Shown here piece by piece: positions 1 through 6,091 of a stretch of DNA of 6,207 bases (position 1 is the stretch's first letter; each line of letters starts with the position of its first letter). Source of the DNA: Prado023 sp964638055 (GTDB taxonomy: Bacteria; Actinomycetota; Actinomycetes; S36-B12; CAIYMF01); the NCBI GenBank assembly GCA_964638055.1, contig CAZWXF010000131.1, positions 1 through 6,207 on the forward strand, written 5' to 3'. The notes under the pieces are model-generated. The model was not told the origin of the DNA, ran no database searches, and saw nothing but the letters and a program-made list of their open reading frames with translations. A program made the position numbers and the translations under genes.

Positions 1-200
1 AGGACTTCGACCGCATCCGCAGCAATCCCGCGTTCGTGCGGCCCACGGACATCCCTGAGATGGTCGGCTCGTCCGAGCGCGCCGGGGCGGAGCTCGGCTG
101 GGCCCCCGTCACGCCCCTGGCGGAGGTCGTCGCCCGGATGGTGGCCGTGGACGGGCGCCGCATGGTCACCGGCGTCGAGCACCACCCGGACTACCTGTAG
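1..200 (+). CDS. Sugar-nucleotide dehydratase, 3' end only (probably GDP-mannose 4,6-dehydratase)
   Basis: This is the C-terminal 65 residues of a gene that begins before the window. The frame runs from base 3 to a TAG at 198-200. The visible tail has an RPTDIPEMVG segment followed by SSERAGAELGWAP and a PLAEVVARMVAVD helix. That pattern (RPT, a VG-S/D turn, K/R-A-x-x-x-LGW-P, then a helix ending in D) is the usual end of extended short-chain dehydrogenase/reductase sugar-nucleotide enzymes, and it most resembles GDP-mannose 4,6-dehydratase, which makes GDP-4-keto-6-deoxymannose in the cytoplasm. The catalytic YxxxK and the NAD(P)-binding glycine motif would lie outside the window and cannot be checked. 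A GDP-6-deoxyhexose reductase or another epimerase/dehydratase of the same superfamily is possible. It ends 25 bp before the FkbM gene on the same strand, so it is probably in the same operon. The superfamily is well supported; the exact enzyme is moderately so. Confidence 0.75.
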   Translation, partial: DFDRIRSNPAFVRPTDIPEMVGSSERAGAELGWAPVTPLAEVVARMVAVDGRRMVTGVEHHPDYL

Positions 201-210
201 TCGGACATCC

Positions 211-225
211 AGAGGGAGGAGGAGC
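211..225 (+). promoter_or_regulatory. Ribosome binding site of the FkbM methyltransferase gene
   Basis: A purine run, AGAGGGAGGAGGAGC, directly precedes the GTG at 226. It offers two overlapping Shine-Dalgarno cores, GGGAGG with 6 nt of spacing and AGGAGG with 3 nt. This fixes the GTG as the start, since no other in-frame start nearby has such a site. Confidence 0.8.
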
Positions 226-1020
226 GTGGGACTCGGCCGGAAGGTCAAGCAGGCTGTTCTCGAGCACGCGCCCGCCCAGATGGTGATTCGCGAACTGGTT
301 CGCAGAGAGCTCGCCGGAGGGGAACCCGAGTTGCGCAGGGTGGGGCAGCTCTTGGACCGCGGCCGCCTCTTCGTCGATGTTGGGGCCAATCGCGGCATCT
401 ACAGCTACGTCGCTCGACGCCAAGGCTCGCAAGTCGTCGCCATCGAGGCCAACCCGGATCTGGCGGATTTCGTGCGGCGTTGGTCCAAGGGAACGGTGCA
501 CGTCCTCGATGTGGCGCTGTCCGATCGAGTCGGTCCAGGAACGCTTCGGACCCCGATCGGCGACTTCGGTGCTCAGGACGGGCTCTCCTCGCTGGAGCTG
601 GACGATTCTGTGTACGGGGAGGTGCAGGCCCGCCAGGTTCTCCTGGCTCGGCTCGACGACCTGGAGCTCCACGACTGTGGGTTCGTCAAGGTGGACGTGG
701 AAGGCCATGAGTTGGCCGTACTTCGCGGCGGCATGGAGACTCTCGCCCGAGACAGGCCGCTCATCCAGGTTGAGGTTGAGGAGCGGCACCATCCAGGTTC
801 GCTGATCGATTTCTCCGAGCTGGCGGACTCCATCGGGTATCGGGGCTTCTACGTGCATCACGGGATGCGTCCCGTGTCGGAGTTCGACCCAGTCGCCCTG
901 CAGCCGCGGACCGCGGTGAACTGGGGAGATCGGCGACCGGCCGCGACATATGTGAACAACTTCTACTTCGCCGCGGATGAGGGGCAGATCGAGCGCATTC
1001 GACGCGTGGTGAGTTCGTGA
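226..1020 (+). CDS. FkbM family SAM-dependent methyltransferase
   Basis: A 264-residue protein starting at GTG behind a strong Shine-Dalgarno run. It has the class I SAM-binding layout of the FkbM family: motif I FVDVGANRGIYS at residues 49-60, the acidic residue that would hold the SAM ribose in AIEANP (Glu74), the family signature FVKVDVEGHE at 153-162 followed by VLRGG, then IQVEVEE at 180-186 and a C-terminal VNNFYF at 243-248. The length is normal for the family and no key motif is missing. Characterised FkbM-type enzymes are O-methyltransferases, and members are common in polysaccharide loci, where they are thought to methylate sugar hydroxyls; the acceptor here is unknown. No signal peptide or membrane segment is seen, so it should act in the cytoplasm. 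The stop codon overlaps the next start by 4 bp (GTGA at 1017-1020), which points to translational coupling with the downstream glycosyltransferase and suggests that both act on the same glycan. Family assignment is firm; substrate is inference. Confidence 0.9.
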   Translation: MGLGRKVKQAVLEHAPAQMVIRELVRRELAGGEPELRRVGQLLDRGRLFVDVGANRGIYSYVARRQGSQVVAIEANPDLADFVRRWSKGTVHVLDVALSDRVGPGTLRTPIGDFGAQDGLSSLELDDSVYGEVQARQVLLARLDDLELHDCGFVKVDVEGHELAVLRGGMETLARDRPLIQVEVEERHHPGSLIDFSELADSIGYRGFYVHHGMRPVSEFDPVALQPRTAVNWGDRRPAATYVNNFYFAADEGQIERIRRVVSS

Positions 1021-2159
1021 GCGACGACACCACGCAGGTGTACCTGGTGGCCGGCTCCGCGCCGCCCATGCCGTGTGGGGTGGGCGACTACACGGCAAGG
1101 CTCGTGGTGCGCGTGGCCATGCGCCACTCGGTGCGAGTGGCACAGCTTGACGGGACGACTCCATTGGCCGCGTCGGCGAAGGCCGTGCCCAACTGGTCCG
1201 CGACGGGGGTGTGGGCGACACTTCGCGACATCCGGGCCAGCCGAGCGCATGTGCTGTCTGTGCAGTACCCGACGGCAGGATTCAGCCGCTCGATGGCGAT
1301 ACACGCGCTCATCCCGTTGGTGCGACTCACGGTCCACCCGCGCCCGCGCATCGTCGTCACCCTCCACGAGCAGTCGGCCTCGCCAATCGTCGGGAGACTG
1401 CGGAATTCTCTGATGACCATTCCATCGGATGCCGTCATCGTCTCCAACCCGTCCGACCTCCGCGCGCTGCCGCGGCGTGAACGCCGAAAGGCCCGGATCG
1501 TGCCGATCGGGACCAATATCCCCGTGGTCCAGATGTCGTCCGCCGAGCGAGAGTCGCTGGCGGAGCAGGTCGGCCTGGAACCGGGTCGCCGGACTGCTGT
1601 CTTCTTCGGGCATGCCTTCCGCAGCAAGAGGCTCGAGGACTTGATGGGCGCCATCCGGCTCCTTCCAGAGATGCAGCTGCTGATCATCAGTCGCCTTGAT
1701 GCAGGCCGGGACCCGTACCACGCAGGGTTGCTCCGCATGGTGGAGGACGTGCGTCGGGATCGGATCGGTGCGATCCGCGTTGTGGCCGACGCAGGCGACA
1801 GCGACGTTTCCCGGCTCCTGCAGCTGGCCGACTTCTTCGTCCTGCCCGCTCGTCATCCCCTCACCGCGAAATCGGGGTCGGCGATCGCCGCTGCCCTTCA
1901 CGGGCTGGTCGTGATTGGACAAGCCGCGCCCAATATCGCGGACTCACGCCCCTTCGTGAACGGCGTCAACGCACTTCTCATCGAGATGGGTACGCCAGAA
2001 CAGATCCGCCAGGCCCTCGCCCGAGTGTCGTCGTCGCCGGAGCTGGCCGGCGCCCTTGCCAGCGGCGCCCGGGAGCTCGCCGAGGCGTTCGACTGGGACG
2101 GCATAGTCGACAGGACCCTGCGGGTCTGGGCACCGGACGGCCTCGATCCCCTTCCCTGA
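1017..2159 (+). CDS. GT-B fold glycosyltransferase (GT4-like) lacking the E-x7-E motif
   Basis: A 380-residue protein that starts at a GTG within the GTGA overlap at 1017-1020. There is only a weak Shine-Dalgarno (GGTGAG) upstream, so translation is probably coupled to the methyltransferase gene. The N-terminal domain has PCGVGDYTARL at residues 19-29, a donor/acceptor loop seen in many GT4-like enzymes, and VTLHEQS at 114-120. The linker IVPIGTNIPV (161-170) leads to the C-terminal Rossmann domain with VFFGHAFRSKRLEDLMGAI (195-213), equivalent to the usual G-x-R-x3-K-G strand and loop. The next block, ADFFVLPARHPLTAKSGSAIAAALHG (271-296), aligns with the normal nucleotide-sugar site, but the two glutamates of E-x7-E are absent and a K-S-G-S-A-I-A-A-A-L core stands instead. 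As I recall, a GT-B subgroup with a GVGDYT start and an RxGSLLAALAHG core also lacks these glutamates, so this may be a natural variant rather than a dead enzyme. It ends AFDWDGIVDRTLRVW, a typical GT4 tail. Sugar donor and acceptor cannot be told. Confidence 0.82.
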   Translation: MSDDTTQVYLVAGSAPPMPCGVGDYTARLVVRVAMRHSVRVAQLDGTTPLAASAKAVPNWSATGVWATLRDIRASRAHVLSVQYPTAGFSRSMAIHALIPLVRLTVHPRPRIVVTLHEQSASPIVGRLRNSLMTIPSDAVIVSNPSDLRALPRRERRKARIVPIGTNIPVVQMSSAERESLAEQVGLEPGRRTAVFFGHAFRSKRLEDLMGAIRLLPEMQLLIISRLDAGRDPYHAGLLRMVEDVRRDRIGAIRVVADAGDSDVSRLLQLADFFVLPARHPLTAKSGSAIAAALHGLVVIGQAAPNIADSRPFVNGVNALLIEMGTPEQIRQALARVSSSPELAGALASGARELAEAFDWDGIVDRTLRVWAPDGLDPLP

Positions 2160-2177
2160 CCTGATGCTCGGGGGTCT

Positions 2178-3305
2178 TCACATCCCCCTCGAACGCGTCC
2201 GAGTGACTGTCTGGCTGAACACTGTCCGCACACGGTCGGTGCTGGTCTCTGCGTCGAACAGCGCCGTGCGTTCGCGGCCCCGGGCTCGCAGATCGGCTGC
2301 CCCGTCCGGGTCGTGAAGAGCCTCCATCATGCGGTCGGCCAGGGCCGCGATGTCGGTCGTGTCGACGTACCAGGCGGCATCTCCGCCCACCTCGCGCAGG
2401 ACCGGTATGTCAGAGGCCAGGACGGGAACGCCGCGCGACATCGCCTCGATGACCCCCAGACCGAAGCCCTCATACCGACTGGGCAGCACGTAGAGCGCAG
2501 CCTGCCGGTAGAGCCATTCCAGCTCCTCCGGCGCCACGTACCCGGTGATCACCACGTCCTGATCGAGCGCCGCGTCCCTGACCAGCGGGATCAGGGGGTC
2601 GCGGTCCCCGCTGGGTCCGGTGACAACGAGCAGCGGGCGTTCCGCGGCAGGGATCCTGCGCATCGCACGGAGCAGGCCGTCCCAATTCTTGTGCGGGAGG
2701 CGATTGCCGCCGGCCAGCACGAGGGGCCGCGACACGGAGGCTGTGCCAAGGACGGCGGGCCGCCGCAATGGGAACGCACCGGGCGCTGCCGGGGCAAGAG
2801 GCGGGATGACGGTCACCGGCGCAGTGACGCGCGGCAGGTAGCGCCGGATCTCGTCCGCCGACCAGCGGCTCACAGTGACGATCGCGCTCGCGCGGTGAGC
2901 AGAGTGACGGATCAGTGCTCTCGTGATCGCGCCCGCCACCCCGGGTGCCAGGCCGGGACCGAACGCGTTGACGTCATGGAGGGTCAGCACGATCGGCAGG
3001 CCAGTCACGGACGCAGCCAGGTTGGCAGGACAGTGCAGGACGTCCAAGCCGAGTCGGCGCACGGCGGGACGCACCCCGAGGAGCTCGGCCGCTGCCCATC
3101 CCGCGGAAGTCGTCCCGCCCACTCGGGTCTCGTGGACGACTCCGGGGAACCACTGCTCGACGGCCTCGTGAGCGTCCGCGGTGGTGATGGCGATCACCTC
3201 ATCCGTCTCGTGCAGGGGCGAGTGGGAGCCGTAGAGGTGCCGCACATAGGTCTCCATGCCGCCGCGAGTGCCCGTGTAGAAGGTGAGATCCAGTCCGATC
3301 CTCAC
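2178..3305 (-). CDS. GT4-family glycosyltransferase
   Basis: A 375-residue protein read from a GTG at 3305-3303 to a TGA at 2180-2178. The open frame continues upstream to 4118, but that part is antisense-like Arg/Pro/Gly-rich text lying over the preceding gene, and homology-like sequence begins exactly at this GTG (MRIGLDLTFYTGTRGGMETYVRHL). The N-terminal domain has the GGMETY loop (15-20), VLTLHDVN (106-113) and the linker IVTVSRWSADEIRRYLP (142-158). The C-terminal domain has LAGGNRLPHKNWDGLLRA (197-214), with Arg202 and Lys206 as likely diphosphate ligands, and the complete E-x7-E motif in YEGFGLGVIEAMSRG (Glu279 and Glu287, bases 2445-2471). The layout matches retaining GDP-mannose or UDP-sugar GT4 enzymes such as mannosyl- or rhamnosyltransferases; the donor is not readable. 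Predicted cytoplasmic or membrane-associated, with no signal peptide. It overlaps the upstream glycosyltransferase by 4 bp and is the second gene of a minus-strand pair. It ends 18 bp from the convergent gene at 1017-2159. Confidence 0.92.
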   Translation of the reverse strand: MRIGLDLTFYTGTRGGMETYVRHLYGSHSPLHETDEVIAITTADAHEAVEQWFPGVVHETRVGGTTSAGWAAAELLGVRPAVRRLGLDVLHCPANLAASVTGLPIVLTLHDVNAFGPGLAPGVAGAITRALIRHSAHRASAIVTVSRWSADEIRRYLPRVTAPVTVIPPLAPAAPGAFPLRRPAVLGTASVSRPLVLAGGNRLPHKNWDGLLRAMRRIPAAERPLLVVTGPSGDRDPLIPLVRDAALDQDVVITGYVAPEELEWLYRQAALYVLPSRYEGFGLGVIEAMSRGVPVLASDIPVLREVGGDAAWYVDTTDIAALADRMMEALHDPDGAADLRARGRERTALFDAETSTDRVRTVFSQTVTRTRSRGM

Positions 3306-4522
3306 GACCTCCTCGACTCCCGTTCGCGTTGCAGCATGTCGAGGATCCGTCGCGCGGTGACCCGGATCGACCGGGTCTCGCGAGCCTCCTCGTACCAGGC
3401 GCGGGTCGTTGCACGGAGGGCCGCGCCGCCGTCGAGGCAGGTCAGGATCGCCTGGGCCAGGTCCTCGGGGCGAGTGCTGGGCGCGATCATGCCGTTCCTT
3501 CCCGCGTCCACGAGCTCGGCTGCGGCGTTGCTCGGTGCGTCCAGGACGACACTGGGGGTGCCCCAGGCCGCCGCCTCCACCACGACCAGTCCGTACCCCT
3601 CCCGGCGTGAGGGATGGATCAGGCAGGCGGCCCCCGCCATCAGGTCGCTCAACTCCTCGTCGGTGAGTCCGGACCGCATCGAGATCGCACCCTGCTGTCC
3701 GTTCCGGGTGATGGCATCGGTGAGGGCGTCGGCCAGCGGCCCGGAGCCGACGATCACAGCCCGGAATCCGGGCACGCGACGGCGGACCTCGGCGATTGCG
3801 GCGGGGATCGCCAGCACGTTCTTGTCCGGGATCAGTCGTCCGACGAACAGGCCGTACGGGGGGACGCCGGCCGCGTCCCTCGATGCCGCCGTCGGAGGGC
3901 GCGATCGGGGGATGGCAGCCGGATCGTCCGCCGCCGGGTCCAGGAGACCAGGGCTGCGAAGCACCCGCAATCGTGGACGCAGGCGCTTGAGTCGAGACTC
4001 GGTCATGGCGGAGTGGCAGGTGGCCAGGGGCGTGGCCCAGACCGCAATGCCCTGGACGAGCCACGCGGCGGCGCCCCTGGGGGCGCCGAGGTACTCGCGC
4101 CACTGCTCGAACGTCCACACCTCAAGCCAGTCCACGACCAGCGCACTGCTCCCGCGAGGCAGGAGGGCGGCACGCGCCGCGATCGGCAGGAGCGCCGGTG
4201 TTGAGCTGACCATGAGGGCGTCGTCGACATCCCGCCGCCGCCGGATGGTGCGTAGTGCCGCCAATGAGAACACGACGGCACCTGCCGCAGACCGGGTGCC
4301 CGTCTCGTCGTAGACCCCGAAGCCGGGCGCGATGAAGAGGGTCCGGAAGGTGCGGTCGACCGGAGGTGTGGCCGGCTCGTGCTCGCGGGTCACGTAGGTC
4401 ACGTCGGATCCGGATCGGGTCCACTCCTCGGCGAAGGCGCAGTACAGGCGCTCCCCGCCGCCGCGGGACTCCGGGAACAGGTGTTCGTAGTAGATCGCGA
4501 TACGGATGGGTGCTCGGCTCAC
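3302..4522 (-). CDS. GT4-family glycosyltransferase
   Basis: A 406-residue protein read from a GTG at 4522-4520, preceded by AGGAGG with 4 nt of spacing, to a TGA at 3304-3302. The N-terminal domain begins IRIAIYYEHLFPESRGGGERLYCAFAEEW (6-34), with the GGGE loop at 21-24 that is typical of GT4 enzymes of the Alg2/PimB-like kind. The C-terminal domain has LFVGRLIPDKNVLAIP (225-240), with Arg229 and Lys234 as likely phosphate ligands, then AVIVGSGPL (255-263), SGLTDEELSDLM (284-295) and the intact E-x7-E in REGYGLVVVEAAAWG (Glu308 and Glu316). Hydrophobic stretches around residues 82-90 and 108-121 belong to the Rossmann core rather than to clear membrane spans. It is the first gene of the minus-strand pair and shares a divergent upstream region with the flippase gene. 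It most likely adds one sugar of the lipid-linked repeat unit from the cytoplasmic side; which sugar is unknown. Confidence 0.92.
   Translation of the reverse strand: MSRAPIRIAIYYEHLFPESRGGGERLYCAFAEEWTRSGSDVTYVTREHEPATPPVDRTFRTLFIAPGFGVYDETGTRSAAGAVVFSLAALRTIRRRRDVDDALMVSSTPALLPIAARAALLPRGSSALVVDWLEVWTFEQWREYLGAPRGAAAWLVQGIAVWATPLATCHSAMTESRLKRLRPRLRVLRSPGLLDPAADDPAAIPRSRPPTAASRDAAGVPPYGLFVGRLIPDKNVLAIPAAIAEVRRRVPGFRAVIVGSGPLADALTDAITRNGQQGAISMRSGLTDEELSDLMAGAACLIHPSRREGYGLVVVEAAAWGTPSVVLDAPSNAAAELVDAGRNGMIAPSTRPEDLAQAILTCLDGGAALRATTRAWYEEARETRSIRVTARRILDMLQRERESRRS
3308..3314 (-). promoter_or_regulatory. Ribosome binding site of the second minus-strand glycosyltransferase
   Basis: GAGGAGG lies at -9 to -3 before the GTG at 3305, inside the last codons of the preceding gene. 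AGGAGG would leave only 2 nt of spacing; GAGG at -9 to -6 leaves 5. Together with the GTGA stop/start overlap it supports this GTG as the start of the downstream gene. Confidence 0.65.
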
Positions 4523-4526
4523 TCGA

Positions 4527-4532
4527 CCTCCT
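4527..4532 (-). promoter_or_regulatory. Ribosome binding site of the first minus-strand glycosyltransferase
   Basis: AGGAGG (minus strand) sits 4 nt before the GTG at 4522-4520, followed by TCGA. It decides the start: the protein then begins MSRAPIRIAIYYEHL, which enters the first beta strand of the GT-B fold at once, as expected. Confidence 0.75.
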
Positions 4533-4626
4533 GCGCAGATCGACCAGCGGCGTCATCGGCAGCCCCAAGCGCCGGCACGCTACCATCGAAGGTCGTTGGC
4601 AGGGGTGGTCGCCGGGCTCGGCCCAT

Positions 4627-4650
4627 CGAGACCGTGGAACGGAGGTCTCG
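4627..4650 (+). repeat. Perfect 7-bp inverted repeat over the flippase ribosome binding site and start
   Basis: CGAGACC at 4627-4633 is exactly complementary in inverted order to GGTCTCG at 4644-4650, with a 10-nt loop between. In RNA the stem would take in the last two bases of the GGAGG site and the first base of the GTG start. The pairing is seen directly; a regulatory role is inference, and a 7-bp repeat can occur by chance in GC-rich DNA. Confidence 0.4.
4641..4645 (+). promoter_or_regulatory. Ribosome binding site of the flippase gene
   Basis: GGAGG with 4 nt of spacing to the GTG at 4650, the same GGAGGTC context found in mirror position before the divergent glycosyltransferase. It supports the GTG at 4650 over the in-frame ATG at 4506, which has no site and would overlap the divergent gene. 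Confidence 0.7.
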
Positions 4651-6020
4651 TGGCTCGACGCGTGGGCCCCAACGAGTTCGCCACGTCGAACGCCTATGGA
4701 GCCCTGGGGACCCTTCGGTCGACCCTCGCCTCCGGTGGGTTCATCCAGATCCTGGCGGCGCTCGCGGGATTCGCGGCCGTCCCGCTGCTCATCGCGGACC
4801 TGGGCTCGCAGAGCTTCGGGGCCCTCGTGGTGATCGTCTCCCTGGGGCCCTGGTTGATCGTCGTCGACGGCGCCTTGTCCCAGGCCACGCGGCTGGTCGC
4901 GGGCGAGCAGCGCTCGGGGTCCCAGCACAGGGCGCCCGTGTGGCTCCTGGCATCAGCTCGTCGGATCGCCCTGGGGATCACGGCAGTCAATCTGGCGCTC
5001 GTCGTCGCGGCCTTCACCTGGGCCCCGCTCCTGGACCTGATGGGCTCGCCCGAGGATCTGACTGCGGCGCAGGTCACGTGGGCCACTGCCGCGTTCGCCC
5101 TGCCCATCGTCGCCAGCACGCCGGGTGCCTACTGCCTGGGAGCGCTCGAGGGGGTGGGCCGGACCGTAGCCGCCGTCGTCATCGCAGGCCTGGGGCCGAT
5201 CGTCACGTTGCCCGCAACAGCCCTCGCGGCGCAGGCGGGAGGCGGCCTGGTGATCATGGCGTCCATCCAGGGCTTCGCGTTCGCGATCCCGAGGTTCCTC
5301 GCCTGGGGCTACTGGCATCTTCGGCCCAGCATCTACGTGGACGCCCAGCCCCGTTCTTCGCCCTCGCCGCACCTGCGAACGATGCTGGTCGCGCAGCTGG
5401 CCGCCGTCGCGGTCCTTGTCATGGCCCAGACGGGGCTGGCGCCGACCATCGTCGCGAGCCAGCTCGGCGCCGATGCCGCCGCATCCTTCGGGCTGGTCTG
5501 GCGGCTTGTGATGGGCGCGCTGATCCCGGTGGCGGTCGTCACGCCGCTGCTTGCGGGGGGGATCGCCGCTGCCCGTGGCACGGGGTGGACGAGAGGCTCG
5601 GATCGGGCTCTGCTGCGCCTCCTGGCCCAAGCCGCCGTGGCGGGGGCAGGGGCTGCGGCCCTCCTGCTCGTCTTCGGTCCGCCGGCGGCCCGCTGGGTCA
5701 GCCGCGGGGAGATCGGCCTGCCCAGCGACATCTTCCTCGCCGGGGCCGCCTATGTACTCGCGACGTTCGTCAGCGCACCTCTCAGCCTGGCTTTCGCGGG
5801 GCCCAGAGCGGTCAGGACATCGGTGGTGCTCAACGCGACGATGACGGCCCTTGCGCTCGCCCTGTCGGTCGCCCTCACCGGTCGTCTGGGGCCAGCCGGC
5901 CCTCTGTGGGCCTGTGCCCTGGCAGCAGTGGTCGCGACGTGCTTCTGGCTGTCCATGTGGCGGGTCCGCCGGGAATGGCTCACCGAGGTCCATCACCCCG
6001 AGACATCGGCCACCGCCTGA
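4650..6020 (+). CDS. Polysaccharide flippase-like multi-pass membrane protein (MOP superfamily, Wzx-type)
   Basis: A 456-residue protein from a GTG at 4650 to a TGA at 6018-6020. The frame is open back to an ATG at 4506, but that stretch is Arg/Pro/His-rich, lacks a Shine-Dalgarno site and would run into the divergent gene. About 12 hydrophobic spans can be marked by eye, roughly at residues 31-49, 56-77, 103-127, 140-158, 170-195, 199-218, 243-262, 276-306 (probably one long or two short), 321-344, 361-384, 390-410 and 414-436. The N-terminal pattern, ending in VPLLIADLGSQSFGALVVIVSLGPWLIVVDGALSQATRLVAG (44-85), is the classic start of Wzx/MurJ-like exporters: a first helix, an LG-x3-FG turn, then a second helix with a polar D-x3-S. 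This family moves undecaprenyl-diphosphate-linked oligosaccharide from the inner to the outer face of the membrane. Its neighbours, all glycan-building genes, fit. The family call rests on topology and this motif; substrate is unknown. The C-terminal tail after residue 437 is charged and probably cytoplasmic. Confidence 0.82.
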   Translation: MARRVGPNEFATSNAYGALGTLRSTLASGGFIQILAALAGFAAVPLLIADLGSQSFGALVVIVSLGPWLIVVDGALSQATRLVAGEQRSGSQHRAPVWLLASARRIALGITAVNLALVVAAFTWAPLLDLMGSPEDLTAAQVTWATAAFALPIVASTPGAYCLGALEGVGRTVAAVVIAGLGPIVTLPATALAAQAGGGLVIMASIQGFAFAIPRFLAWGYWHLRPSIYVDAQPRSSPSPHLRTMLVAQLAAVAVLVMAQTGLAPTIVASQLGADAAASFGLVWRLVMGALIPVAVVTPLLAGGIAAARGTGWTRGSDRALLRLLAQAAVAGAGAAALLLVFGPPAARWVSRGEIGLPSDIFLAGAAYVLATFVSAPLSLAFAGPRAVRTSVVLNATMTALALALSVALTGRLGPAGPLWACALAAVVATCFWLSMWRVRREWLTEVHHPETSATA

Positions 6021-6091
6021 GCCCCCGCCCGTGCTCTCGGAAGGCCGGCGCAACGCAGCAGCACCCTTCGCGCGTTCCCTCGCCCCCAGGC
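6021..6091. other. Convergent intergenic gap with no recognisable element
   Basis: This 71-bp gap separates the ends of the flippase gene and the convergent thymidylyltransferase gene, so terminators would be expected. Only short 5-bp pairings are seen (for example GTGCT at 6031 with AGCAC at 6060, and GAAGG at 6040 with CCTTC at 6065), and none is followed by a T run on either strand. No small open frame with a ribosome binding site was noticed. Confidence 0.5.

Larger units (their letters stand above)
4523..4649. promoter_or_regulatory. Divergent intergenic region, presumed promoters for both flanking genes
   Basis: This 127-bp gap lies between the start of the minus-strand glycosyltransferase pair and the start of the plus-strand flippase, so any promoters for both units should be here. 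On the plus strand TACCAT at 4581-4586 fits the actinobacterial -10 pattern TAnnnT and would give a leader of about 60 nt. On the minus strand TAGCGT at 4582-4577 fits the same pattern and overlaps it. Neither has a recognisable TTGAC-like -35 at the right distance, so the exact promoter positions are weakly supported. The region also holds the two ribosome binding sites and an inverted repeat at the flippase start. Confidence 0.4.

Noticed and set aside
166..1221. A 351-codon minus-strand open frame opposite the FkbM gene.
   Set aside because: It is the antisense of a protein with full SAM-methyltransferase motifs and shows no domain of its own.
963..1922. A 319-codon minus-strand open frame opposite the first glycosyltransferase.
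   Set aside because: His/Arg/Gly-rich antisense translation with no family resemblance; explained by base composition.
2170..2188. GGGGG/CCCCC pairing at the convergent gene ends, as a possible bidirectional terminator.
   Set aside because: The stem is only 5 bp with a 9-nt loop, flanking bases mismatch, it overlaps the minus-strand stop codon, and no T run follows on either strand.
3306..4118. N-terminal extension of the minus-strand glycosyltransferase that would make a 646-residue fusion.
   Set aside because: The extra part lies in another frame over the upstream glycosyltransferase and is low-complexity Arg/Pro/Gly text. Glycosyltransferase sequence begins at the GTG at 3305, which has a ribosome binding site.
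2313..4313. A 666-codon plus-strand open frame across the glycosyltransferase pair.
   Set aside because: It is antisense to two proteins with clear GT4 motifs. Its translation is Arg/Gly/Pro/Ser-rich without recognisable domains, and stop codons are rare in such frames when third codon positions are mostly G or C.
4506..4649. ATG-started extension of the flippase by 48 residues.
   Set aside because: It would overlap the divergent gene, has no Shine-Dalgarno site, and reads as basic Pro/His-rich sequence unlike a flippase N-terminus. The GTG at 4650 has GGAGG at the right distance.
4953..6053. A 366-codon minus-strand open frame opposite the flippase.
   Set aside because: The translation is Arg/Gly/Asp/Gln-rich and is the antisense image of a hydrophobic membrane protein; no motif is seen.
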